From Geosiphon pyriformis (lineage: Eukaryota > Glomeromycota > Glomeromycetes > Archaeosporales > Geosiphonaceae), in the NCBI GenBank assembly GCA_016748015.1, contig JAAOMT010000597.1, positions 783,181 through 847,180 on the forward strand: DNA of 64,000 nucleotides. The letters are read 5' to 3'. The notes below the pieces were generated by a model. That model was not told the DNA's origin, did no database searches, and saw only the letters and a list, made by a program, of their open reading frames with translations. The stretch's first letter is position 1, and every line of letters begins with the position of its first letter. This document shows positions 46,617 to 56,709 of the stretch, one piece after another. The position numbers were made by a program, and so were the translations under genes.

Positions 46617-49006
46617 CAAAAAATCTAGGTGCTTTTGATCACCATTTTGAACCCACCAATCTGTCAATATAAATCTACCTGTCGTGACAATAAATCTTCT
46701 ACTCATGAACTGATTTTAGTTAGGACACGCCATTCTGACTTAATTTTCAAAACTATAGATCACTCGTGAAAGGTTTCGTCATCAAATATACAAAAATTTT
46801 GTTTCAATGCATTGTGAACTCATACAGGGTAGTGCCAAGACTTATCGGGAAATTCCGTTTTAATAAATTCCAGAAATTAGAAAACTGTTCATTTAATTTA
46901 TTTTAATCAATGATGATCAAGAGGGATAGCGGTAATAATTTTTAACTTTTTGTTAAAATGTATTTTGGGAAAAGTTCTTTCGAAAAATCAAATCAGCCCG
47001 TCTTCTACCATAAATTATTTGAAGATAACCTTTGAGTTCAGTAAAAATAAAATGCTATTAATTTCCAAATGAAATTTTGAAGAAAAAAAATTTCGTATCT
47101 GAGCAAAAAACATTTTTCTTTTTGGGAATCATAGATGATATCTTGAAATATGATCTTTTGTGTTTTAGTTAATTATTTGAGTGCTGAGAAGTTGATGAGA
47201 TCAGTTTTTCCATTCATCGATATTCTTTTCGAGCTAATCTAAATGTAGATAATTCTGGATTATTCTTTTTACCCTTATTAACCTAATCTGTGCCGTTTTA
47301 AGCAAAGCAATTATTTGACATGAGACATTAATGATCTCACTACTTAAAAAAATAGGGGAACAGATATTTTTAAGTTTTTTTCTTGAACTGCTTGGCTTTT
47401 TTTAATATTCTTGTTATTGCATCTATCCGGAATAATAAACAGAAGGATATTAAAAAGAATTTCTGGAAAATGATTGAGTTCATCTAACAAACAAAATTTA
47501 AATAAAGGAATTATTAATACCCAACCCATATGGTGTTTAAAGCTTCAAATCTAAATTAGGCAAAAATTTATTTGATAGAAAACCTTCCTTAAAGCGTTGA
47601 ATTTCGAATATAGTTTTAAGATCGGGGGAGGGAGGAGGGGTGGGCTGAGGAAATAAAAGATGGGACATTGAGATTTATTCATAATGTTTAAATTTCCGTT
47701 ACCTGATTTTCTAATTAAAAGTAGCAAGAAGGGAAATTAACTCTAAATGTTTGACATAATTTGACGTATTGTTTAATAATTTCTGTTTACTATTTACTTT
47801 TTTTTTTTTTTAAAAAATTCCAGTTGAATGAATCTTTCGTTAAAAATATCGAGTTTTTGAATTTATTTTAAAAATCTTGATATTTAACTTTTTTAAAGAA
47901 AATTTTATAAATTTGAAATTCTACTCGAACCTCAAATTTAAAATTTTATGAATGATTATAACTATTATATCTTTAATAAAAATTATTTAACACATAATTA
48001 AATTAAAATTTGATTTTATTTATTTATAAGAACTCTTGTTACCCCGAATTTATTTTGTATAAAAAAGATTTAATAAAAAACTCTTAATTAAAAATATTTA
48101 ATTATTTTTTTTTTTGTTAGTTATCGACCATGTTCAAAGGTTACATTATATATGTAATAAAAATACAAATAATTGCTTTGATAACTTTATAAAACTGTAA
48201 ATTACATTTTAAAAAAATAGAAATCAATTCATCTTTTTATGGGATTCTTATTAAAAAGGTTGAACGAATATTGTTTTCACATGATGAAAAAGTGTTTATA
48301 AAAAAAAAAAAAATTGATCTAAACCTTTTTTTGCATTCTAAAGAATATAAAATTTTGATGCATATTTAATTTCTAATAGTAATTACCTTTCTTTAGTAAA
48401 GATCTTTGAGGCTATAATTTTTTAAAAAATTCAAAAACAAATCGGCTAGCCCAAAATTCAAATATTATGCAAATGTTTATATATAAATAATTAAATAAGG
48501 TCTTCCCATAAAACGATTCAGATCTATGCTTAAATAGATTACGGGGAATACCTATAATTGGTCATCAAAATAGAAAAATTCTTTTCTCATTTCTCTAATA
48601 TTATGTTAATTAATTTTTTGATTATCTCAATCTTGGAAACATTTATATCGTTTTTTGATTACAATTGTGATTCTGGGGCCCAATTTTATTTTAGGAGTAC
48701 CGATTTTTCTGTTATGCGTTTTTTTTCTAAACTATTCCATAAATTTTTATCATTTCTCTTGATGAAAAAGAATTATTACTTTCAATTTCATATTTTTTTC
48801 TAAGTAAGTATTACTTTTTATTTCAAAATATTCACTTAAAACAATTTTTTTTTAAAAGCTTATCGTATACTAATTTGTTTTGTAATATTTATATATTAAT
48901 GTATTAAAAAATCAATTAAAATCTTCTCAATTCCTCAAAAAGTGGCTCTTGAATTTTCTTTATTTCAGAAAATTATAACCCTCAATTTTTTTGAAAGCAG
49001 AGTTTA
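46617..49006. other. Intergenic region with a G-rich tract
   Basis: 2.4 kb of AT-rich sequence upstream of the GH17 gene. The ORFs at 47344-47529 and 48558-48803 are A/T-driven and hydrophobic with no family resemblance. It contains a G-quadruplex-type tract at 47624-47644. The missing 3' end of the decayed lipase may lie at its right end, but no matching exon was recognised. Confidence 0.45.
47624..47644 (+). other. G-quadruplex-type tract
   Basis: Four G runs of three or more (47624-47628, 47630-47632, 47637-47640, 47642-47644) separated by loops of 1, 4 and 1 bases satisfy the canonical intramolecular G4 pattern. It is the only such tract noticed in the window and is surrounded by AT-rich DNA, about 1 kb upstream of the GH17 ATG. 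Confidence 0.8.
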
Positions 49007-49593
49007 TCAATAAACAATTATAGGGTTTAAATAATTATTACAATTTTCAAAGATGAACTTACTTGGTATTCGTGGTGCGAAATCATTGGTATGAGTCACA
49101 CGATAGACTGTTTGATTTTTAATTTGATCAAAGTTCTTTAAATGATTTAATAAACTTGCCAACTTAGAATCCCCAATACGGGGTTGACCAAATGTCACAA
49201 TTCTAACTGATATTTTACGACCTCGCAATATTTCTTGAATTTATGCATCCCTTGAGAAATTCGTAATTAATATGGCTCCTAATAGTGCTGCATAAGCTAA
49301 AAATTAAAATTTTTGTTTAAATATAATTTAAAAAATTTAGATTAAATTAAGCGTAAAAATTATTTGATCAAGTTTTATTTCTCACCTCCACCGATACCAT
49401 GCCCTGTAAATATTAAATTAATTATTCGTCCCGCTGTTCTCTCACTTGATTCTTTAATTTTGTCAATAAATCGGGTGATAATTATTTCCGAAAGCACATT
49501 TTTTAATTTAGAATCAATTGAAAAAGAATATTCTTCTTCTGTGTAAGTCTCTATGCTGACAGTGGATTTTTGAGTGGATAAGGATGATTGTGG

Positions 49594-49652
<59 letters not shown>

Positions 49653-49740
49653 GTGGTAATATTTCTGGTCCCCGAAAAAAAGGCGATTATATATCTTGTT
49701 TTTGTGTCTAATTCCATTCCAACTATAGAAAAAACCAAAA
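49007..49740 (-). pseudogene. Decayed class 3 lipase-like gene, Ser-less elbow
   Basis: On the minus strand the first piece reads VGMELDTKTRYIIAFF. After a 1-base slip in an A7 run (plus 49675-49681) the frame would read RGPEILPQ, the expected RG[TP] oxyanion-strand motif, followed by poly-Ser from a GAT microsatellite. It continues to IFTGHGIGG, a GT-AG intron (about 49299-49384), then AYAALLGAILITNFSRDA, an in-frame TAA (about 49241-49243), and in the same frame IQEILRGRKISVRIVTFGQP ... VYRVTHTNDFAPRIP, ending at a GTAAGT donor. The downstream exon was not found. The nucleophile Ser of GHSxGG is Gly, as in its intact relative at 29.9-31.3 kb. One frameshift and one nonsense codon indicate a pseudogene, unless the A7 run is a sequencing error. 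Confidence 0.7.
49594..49650. repeat. GAT microsatellite within the decayed lipase
   Basis: About 18 GAT units. On the minus strand in the lipase frame they give poly-Ser (TCA). In another frame they give the long Ile run of a spurious ORF. The insertion sits between the first beta-strand region and the nucleophile region. Confidence 0.95.
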
Positions 49741-51077
49741 ATTTTAGAGAATAAAAAATCTAAAAAAAGTGAGATATCAAAATGACCAAATAACCAACTA
49801 AAAACATCTTAATGTTCGTGCCCAATTGTATTTTTAGCTCCGCAATAAGGTTGATTCGCCTAACGTGCTGATAATGTTAATAGAGAGAAAACAGATAGAT
49901 CAACTACGCGCTGTTTTGTTGGTTATGACGAGGGTCCATCCGTTCTAGTAACTAATTTTTTTGTAGAGTGACGAGGAGGCGAATAGAATTGATGTATGAA
50001 TATATTTGAAGGTGGCTGAAGATTATTATCCAAAATTTGACGAGAATGTGATTTATCAAAAAATGAAATCGACACCATAAAAATAAAAGTCATAAAAAAT
50101 AAATAAATAATAAAGATTCAAAATTATTCAAAGTTGTATATGAGAGAATTTTTATCTTTTTTTTAAAAAAATATATAAAATTGAAAATTTAAAAAAGTTT
50201 TAATACCTAAAATAATTATATTTAACTAAAATGAATTTTCATTAAGCTATTAACCTTACCTAAATTTTTTCTTTGAATTAATAGTCCTCAAAAGACTTTT
50301 GAATAAAATTTAACTGAAATAAATAAATTTTTCATTTTTTTTTTTTTTTGATGCATTAAAACTCATTTAAATAATATGAAATTCTTTAACTTGTTAAAAC
50401 TTATCAAAATATCTTCTAATTTATAAATTTTCACATTTATTTATTATTTTAAGCTTAATTTTCAAATTCATATTAAAAATCTATTGATAGGTAATTTATC
50501 TTCAAATTCTCAAAATTTATGTTTGAAAAATATACTACACTGAATTAATAAAACAATCAAAGTTTTAAAGATTCAATAATTCAATAATTCAACTTTGAGA
50601 TTTTATAAATCAATTTCTGTTTGTCTTATATTTTTAATTATTATTAAAAGATAGTTTTAAATTAAAAATTTTCATTTAGTAATTTTTTATTAGTCTTATA
50701 TTTTAAGCGAAAATTTAATTTCGTCTTTTTAACGATTAAATGATATTTTAATAATCCTTCTATATAGTTATTTCTATATATTTTTTGATATAATAATCAA
50801 TTGAAATTTTAACTCAATTTTTAAATTCATTAATACAATTTTTTAAACCTTAAATCTATATCCTTGGATTTTTTTTTACCTTTCGAGAATGAAAATATTT
50901 GTCCCGGGAAGATTTAAAATATTCAAGATTTGGTAAAAAGAAATATTAAACCTGAAAAAACTTGCATCTATAATCGTAAGAGGGCTAGCTGCTTTGACTC
51001 TTCATCTCCTTGTTTAACAGCCTAGAATCGTCAATGGTACAATTTTTTCCAAATTAAAAGGAAAGGGTCCCAATTCT
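49741..51077. other. AT-rich intergenic spacer
   Basis: 1.3 kb between the decayed lipase and the AsnRS gene, both on the minus strand. 49800-50090 is less AT-rich and may hold the promoter of the former lipase gene. The rest is A/T-rich without coding-like frames. Confidence 0.45.
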
Positions 51078-52812
51078 TTACAATTTACATTGACGGAAAG
51101 CACGAGGAAAAGATACTACATCTCGGATATTGTCTAGACCCGTAATAAATTGAAGAAAACGATCGAATCCTAGTCCATACCCACCATGAGGAACGCTTCC
51201 GAATTTTCTAAGATCTAAATACCATTGGTATTCTTCACTGTCTAACCCATTCTCAGTTATCTGTTCTTGAAGATTTGCGTATCGTTCCTCTCTTAGACTA
51301 CCTCCAATAAGCTCACCAATTTTTGGAACGAGTAAATCCATGCAGGCAACGGTGGTTCCATCCTGATTGCTACGCATATAAAAAGGTTTAAGCAATCTAG
51401 GATAATCCGTGATAAATACAGGGGCACAACAGTAATCAGTCGCCAAATATTTTTCATGCTCGCTTTGAATCAGCTGCCCCCATTTGGGAACAAAGATGAA
51501 TTGCTGTTGTGAATTAGCGAGAATATCAATAGCTTCATTGTATGTCATTCGTACAAAAGGCTTCTTTTGTGTGGCTTCGATACGATCAAGGCTACTTGTA
51601 TCGATCCATTGGTTAAAAAATTTCAGATCTTCTGAGCAATTATCCAAGATATATTTTATAGTATTTCGAATGAGATTTTCACTAATATCCAAAAGTTCCT
51701 CAAGCTGTGTGACAAATGCAACTTCTGCCTCCAACATCCAAAACTCTGCCAGATGTCTTGAAGTTTCTGATTCCTCGGCACGGAATACCGGACCAAAAGT
51801 GTAAACACGAGATAAAGCTGAAGCCATAACTTCTGCGTGGAGCTGACCAGAGACCGTTAAATATACCGGTTTCTCGAAGAATTTTTTTTTTTTATCTACT
51901 GATTCTTTGGTATCCATATGACTTTTTTGTGACTGAGTTTCAAATTTATCCGGGTGGTATTTTTTTGAAAATACCTCAAACACCTTCCCACCCCCCTCGG
52001 AATCTGAAGTGGTCAAGACAGGGGTTTGAATGCGAACGAATTCATGTTCCTTTAAATTGAGAATACTAATTTAACCTCCAATTGAGACAAATCGCAAGAA
52101 ATCAGTAAAATCGGGAATTTTTTAATCATACTCGTAAGAAGTTTTCAAATCCAATTATTGCATAATTTCGAACACGTGCCAATGCTGTAAAAGTGTTTGA
52201 GCGGGAGCGAAGGTGAGGTATTTCCCGTAAAAATTCAAAGCTGTGATGTTTCTTCTGCAAAGGGTATTGCTGGATTATCAATAATAAAATCAGTATGATT
52301 TAATATTTTTCCAATTTTATTTCTTTACTTCATACTTACAACAGGATCACATTCTCCAAAAATAGAAATATTTTCAGCTTGCAGCTCTTTATTTTGCTCA
52401 TTTCCAGGGCTCTTTATTAGCTTTCCTTTTATTTTAACAGCTGTGCCTGTCGTCAACCTTTAGAATCGAAATCAGGATTTAAATTCTATTGAATTCTGGT
52501 GACCAAAATGATTATTAAAATAAAAACATACATATTCGCCTGTTCTTTTTTTAAAATAGCTTGTATACCTTTTGAAAGCGTACCATCATTGATTTCTGCA
52601 AAAGAAACGTTTTTTTGCTTTCTGACAGAACGAACCCATCCATAAACTTCTATATCCGAACCAATTGGTGAATTTTGAATTATATTTTTGACAGTTTTAT
52701 TGAATAATGGTCGCCGGGATTTGTTTAAAGAACCTCCAAAATTTTTCAAAATTTTTTTACTAGCCCTATGCGCTGAAAATAAGTGTGAACTAGAGAAGCC
52801 AACGAAAGACAT
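51078..52812 (-). CDS. Asparaginyl-tRNA synthetase, mitochondrial type
   Basis: Four exons on the minus strand: 52812-52532, 52457-52340, 52254-52132 and 52049-51078; 497 residues. It charges tRNA-Asn with Asn. The N terminus is Ser/Arg/Lys-rich without acids ([20 protein letters not shown]), a likely mitochondrial presequence. The OB-fold anticodon-binding domain has [19 protein letters not shown] and [18 protein letters not shown]. The class II core has [19 protein letters not shown], motif 1 region [20 protein letters not shown], motif 2 [19 protein letters not shown] and motif 3 [18 protein letters not shown] Lys-rich insertion (around [15 protein letters not shown] to DKKKKFF) follows the TSDSEGGG segment. 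The ending [12 protein letters not shown] is close to the usual FPR-x4-C/A ending. AspRS is excluded by the GHK-less, AsnRS-type motif 2. Single-copy housekeeping gene. Confidence 0.92.
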
Positions 52813-53319
52813 AAGAGAAGTTTGAACGAAAATACTTTATAATATCAATGTTTCGGATTAATAATAAATGAAAAAATTTTATCGAGTCATCTGATCAATG
52901 CAAGCACATGTACTTTAAAGAGCTAGCAGTTAGGGGTTAGCGTGATTCTAACGTGACTTGACTATAGGAAAGAACTATAAATCCATCTGATTCACTTTTC
53001 GAATTGTGAAATGTGAAAAAAGAATTTAGTATTGGGCTATTATTTATTTGCAAAATGAGGTTTTAATGTTCTAACATTCCAACAACTATATTAAATAAAA
53101 ATTTAGATGAATTAATGTATTGCAAGGATTTCATTGTTCATCAAAATAAAATTGAATCTATAGAATAATGATTTTTCATTTGAATAAAATTCACTTTTTA
53201 AAATGTAAATTATCAAAGGAATAAAATAATAGCAATAATAACTTTTTATACCCACTCATATAATAGGATTGCTAAGCTTCTACATGACCCTCAGAAAAGG
53301 ATTATAACTACATAAAATA
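52813..53319. other. Upstream region of the AsnRS gene
   Basis: AT-rich spacer with no coding-like frame. The AsnRS promoter (minus strand) must lie in its left part. A dispersed-repeat copy starts at its right end. Confidence 0.4.
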
Positions 53320-53820
53320 TAAATTTTCTCGGCTTTCAATTTGTCATGGTCTGACACCTTAAAAGGGATGACAATTGCGTCAAACTCACGAGTGAAAACA
53401 TGAACTAAACAAAAAGCCACCCTAAAAACTAAGTTCACCTTTCTGTGGATTTCATTATGCATATGCCCAATCCTTCATCGTATGTGTGAGAACGCTTTGA
53501 AATGGAGAGAGTCAGTTGGACTTTTTTTGAAATGGAGAGAGTCAGTTGGACTTTTTTCGAAATGCGGTCATCCATATACTTGTCACAAGAGCCTTTATCA
53601 CCCACGCTTTTAGAAGGAGATACTAAGTGAAGAGTGGGCAAACGTTAGAATTAATAGAAACTGCATGGATGGATAGCACGTCCGCGGACTTGTCTTTACG
53701 TCTCATAGACCCAGGAAAGCGTCCATTTGTTATTTTGCTGAGAACATATAACCTTTCTTGGTAGCGGTGGCATTTTAGGAAATTAGTTCGAGCAAATGGA
53801 AAGAGACATTATAGATCTTT
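53320..53820. repeat. Decayed dispersed repeat, copy B
   Basis: Counterpart of 8650-9240: GCGTCAAACTCACGAGTGAA at 53377-53396, CTGTGGAT at about 53443, and CTTTCTTGGTAGCGGTGGC at about 53752-53770 followed by GGAAATTAGTT. On the minus strand it reads IHRKVNL ... FTREFDAIVIPF. Copies A and B are diverged and each is broken, so this is an old family. Copy B additionally carries an internal tandem duplication (separate entry). Confidence 0.6.
53497..53559. repeat. Tandem duplication of about 30 bases inside repeat copy B
   Basis: GAAATGGAGAGAGTCAGTTG plus GACTTTTTT occurs twice in direct succession, with a third partial GAAATG start. The two copies differ by about one base. Absent from copy A, so it arose after the two copies separated. 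Confidence 0.9.
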
Positions 53821-53839
53821 CCTTGCTTATCGATAGGCA

Positions 53840-54085
53840 TTATTCCGCAAAAATTTTCAGCAGCGATAATAAATTTTTTTTTGCCTCACTCATATTGAGT
53901 TTGAAAATTTTCAATCCCAACTGTTTGAGAAGCGACTCAGGAAGGATTGATGAAATGTCAAAATCGTCATTGATATTGATAAACAACTTTGACGGATCAT
54001 TTTTTGTGCCTAAAAATGATGGAAAGGCTGCGTAATTTTTTATGGATAAGTGTGGAGAATTTAAAAAATCATTTTTGCTCTTCAA
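53840..54085 (-). CDS. Doubtful small ORF, 81 residues
   Basis: ATG-initiated minus-strand ORF (MKSKNDFLNSPHLSIKNY ... LLSLLKIFAE) with a reasonable mix of polar and hydrophobic residues and an amphipathic C-terminal part. No family is recognised, and an antisense ORF of similar length exists. It lies between a decayed repeat and the GATA gene, so a degraded fragment is possible. Confidence 0.22.
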   Translation of the reverse strand: MKSKNDFLNSPHLSIKNYAAFPSFLGTKNDPSKLFININDDFDISSILPESLLKQLGLKIFKLNMSEAKKNLLSLLKIFAE

Positions 54086-54540
54086 ATATAAATTTGAATT
54101 TGAATTTTCTTCGTGATTGATTGATGATGAACATTACAAATCATAAAAAATATTTATGATGGTTGTCAATGATTCTGAAAAGATGATGAGGCATATTTCA
54201 TGCATCAGGCACAAGCCATTGCGGGAGGTTAAAGTGATTGAATATAAATAGCAACCGATTTGCCTATTTCTTCTGATATCTTTACATCACAAAACAACCG
54301 GTTTCTTTCCTTGGTGCTTCGAAAAACTCATTTTATTTCTATTTGTTTATAAACTTTATTTCCAAAAGCTAGGTAAACAATATACAAGATAAATAAAGTA
54401 TTGCTTTATATTATTGAAAAGTTTGCCAAAAGACCTTTACCTGATAACTAAATAGTTTATATTCTTTCAAAAGGTAGGTCCTAAAAATTATAAGCCATGA
54501 TTAGCACGTGATATTCTCAACTAATATTCTGCATATTCTT

Positions 54541-54549
54541 TATATAAAA
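54541..54549 (+). promoter_or_regulatory. TATA box of the GATA-factor gene
   Basis: TATATAAAA about 75 bases before the ATG at 54620. A CACGTG motif (54505-54510) lies 35 bases further upstream, a possible bHLH site. Confidence 0.5.
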
Positions 54550-54619
54550 AAAGTCGTCGCGTAGGAAGAATTTTCAAAACAACAGAGCGATCTTCTAAAA
54601 CCAGATTAGAAACTCAACC

Positions 54620-56709
54620 ATGTTTTCCAATCCACCCTCACCCAGTACTACACCACGTTTGCAGTGGGAGATCGATTTAGATCGGAACGAAACAGATACT
54701 AGAGAGACCTATGCCGAACTTACAAATGGCTTGGGAGTTATTCGACCTTTCAAGACACAAATGCAAGAAAATATTGCAAGGCAAATCCCAATCAGTGCCA
54801 ATAGTATGGTAATGACCGCTAATCAACTTCAGTATTCAACTGCTTCTGGATTCCCATCACTTCAATCTTCACCCAATACAACCTCATCGGTTAGCGGAGC
54901 GCCAGAAAACGGGACAGGGCTTTTGGAGACTTCATCTAACATTGATGGGACTACCCTCTTTCTTCAATCGCCGACAATAGAACCATCTGTCCAAGAAAAA
55001 AGCAGTGTCATTGATCCTAGGCTTGAGAATCTTCTCGCTTCCCCGGCAGTTGGCCCTAAACTTCCAGCTATACAAGTCCAAAATTATACCTGGGAACAAA
55101 ATTCAGAAACCAAGAATTTTATGGCTAACCAATCAGGAATACCTATCTATCAACAGTGGATCCCTTATCAAAATTATTATGGTGTGAATCAACCTTCGAT
55201 GTGGAAGACAATGCCTAGTGCTTTATCAAACTCAACTGCAGCCTCAAAATCTCCATGTGTAGACCCAGATTGTGTACAATGTCATTATGGCCATATGCTA
55301 GCCAACCAAGCATCAGTAAATTCGCAATATTATATCACAATGCAGAGCGGTCAACCTTACGATTCATTATCTGAAGGAGTTTCTCCAACAGCAGTTTATG
55401 CTCCTCGTGGTTTTCCTCCTGCTCAATTTCCGACTAGCACACCAATCAAAAGAGAATTAAGTGATCAAGAAATTAGTGATTTAATTGCGAGAGCAAAAGC
55501 AGAGTGTGATGAATGCACAACCAATATGAAAAAGCGGCGTTCTCGCAGAAAGCTCAAGGCTACTTCTGAAACCTCACCTGAAATAGCGGAAAATCAAATA
55601 GCAGCAGAGGGCTTCAGAGGGAGACTAAATCCGGCTTCAGCTTCATCATCATCATCATCATCATCCTCTTACACTACTCCTGCTGCAGTATCTATGAGTG
55701 AAGAAGGGCCAAGAACTAAATCAGGTGAGCTATTGCGATGTACTAATTGTGGGGCACATGATACACCTGCATGGAGACGAGATTTGGAAGGTGTAGCATT
55801 GCTTTGCAATGCTTGTGGACTATAGTAAGTAAAGTTCCAATGATTTATTAAAATTGCGTTACAAAGCATATTTCTAATTCGTTATGACCTTAAATTTAGC
55901 TTGAAAATCAAAGGCCGTCACCGTCCGACTGAAGTTGGCCCCGATGGCGAAATTCGTCTTGCCAAACCTGACCGGCCTGATTATCAAAATTACCGATGTG
56001 AAAATTGTGGTGCTAACGAGAGTCCTTGCTGGAGAGGACCATCTGGACATAAACTTTGTAATTGCAAATTTTAAGTTTTCATGGCAAATTTCTTTTCGTT
56101 TGATGCTTTCGCGTGATATTAATGTAAAACTAAAATTTAGGTAATCGGTGTGGTCTTTATGAAAAAACTCACGGCCGTTCTCGCCCCTTAACTCCAAATC
56201 TATCTCGTTTGCCAAATAACCCATGTACGTCTGCGATTCAAAATACTTTAATCTCCTCGGCAATTCAAGGTATGCCAACTGCCTCCGCAATACAAAATTC
56301 CCCAGGCCAATCTGGAGCTGGGAATACGACTCCGTCGAGCGGAATTCAGAATCAAATAAGTTCAACGGGAAGGGAAGCTCAAGATCTACACTCTCAGCCT
56401 CTAATCCCAAACAGACCTACACCTGGTGCTCATGATGAAAAGACAGAAATTGAGACTTCAGTTAAAAACGACGTTCAAAATAGGAATGGAATTCAGGAGA
56501 CTGCGGCTATGCTTCAGAATACTTCTATAAATTCTGTTACTGCCGATACCAAACCGATAAATGGTATTTCAAATATGCGTTCTTTATCACAAATTCAAAA
56601 CATTCTTTCATCAGCTTCAGAATCTCATCAGCCAGTTTCACCAAAAGAAGGTCATTCTTACAGTTCATGTTCCTCGTCAAACTCTGCTTGCAGATATAGG
56701 CCATATTAA
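54620..56709 (+). CDS. Two-zinc-finger GATA transcription factor
   Basis: Three exons: 54620-55824, 55900-56057 and 56141-56709; 643 residues. A long Gln/Ser/Pro/Asn-rich N-terminal region precedes a small Cys/His cluster (CVDPDCVQCHYGH, residues about 214-226), then a basic stretch (MKKRRSRRKLK, likely NLS) and poly-Ser. Finger 1 (about residues 374-399) is CTNC-x18-CNAC with TPAWRRD; finger 2 (about residues 435-458) is CENC-x16-CNRC with SPCWRGPSG, each followed by a basic tail (KIKGRHRP and EKTHGRSRP). Both introns cut the finger region, the second inside the CNRC knuckle. The C-terminal part has repeated AIQ/IQN units and is Ser-rich. Two adjacent GATA fingers recall the iron/siderophore and nitrogen regulators of fungi, but the conserved Cys-rich motif of the SRE family between the fingers is absent, so the target pathway is not assigned. 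Confidence 0.85.

Noticed and set aside
49514-49738. Minus-strand ORF with a long Ile run
   Set aside because: The Ile run is the GAT microsatellite read in the wrong frame; the lipase frame gives Ser. Only its first part (VGMELDTKTRYIIAFF) belongs to the decayed lipase.
51484-51804. 106-residue plus-strand ORF
   Set aside because: Antisense to the class II core of asparaginyl-tRNA synthetase.
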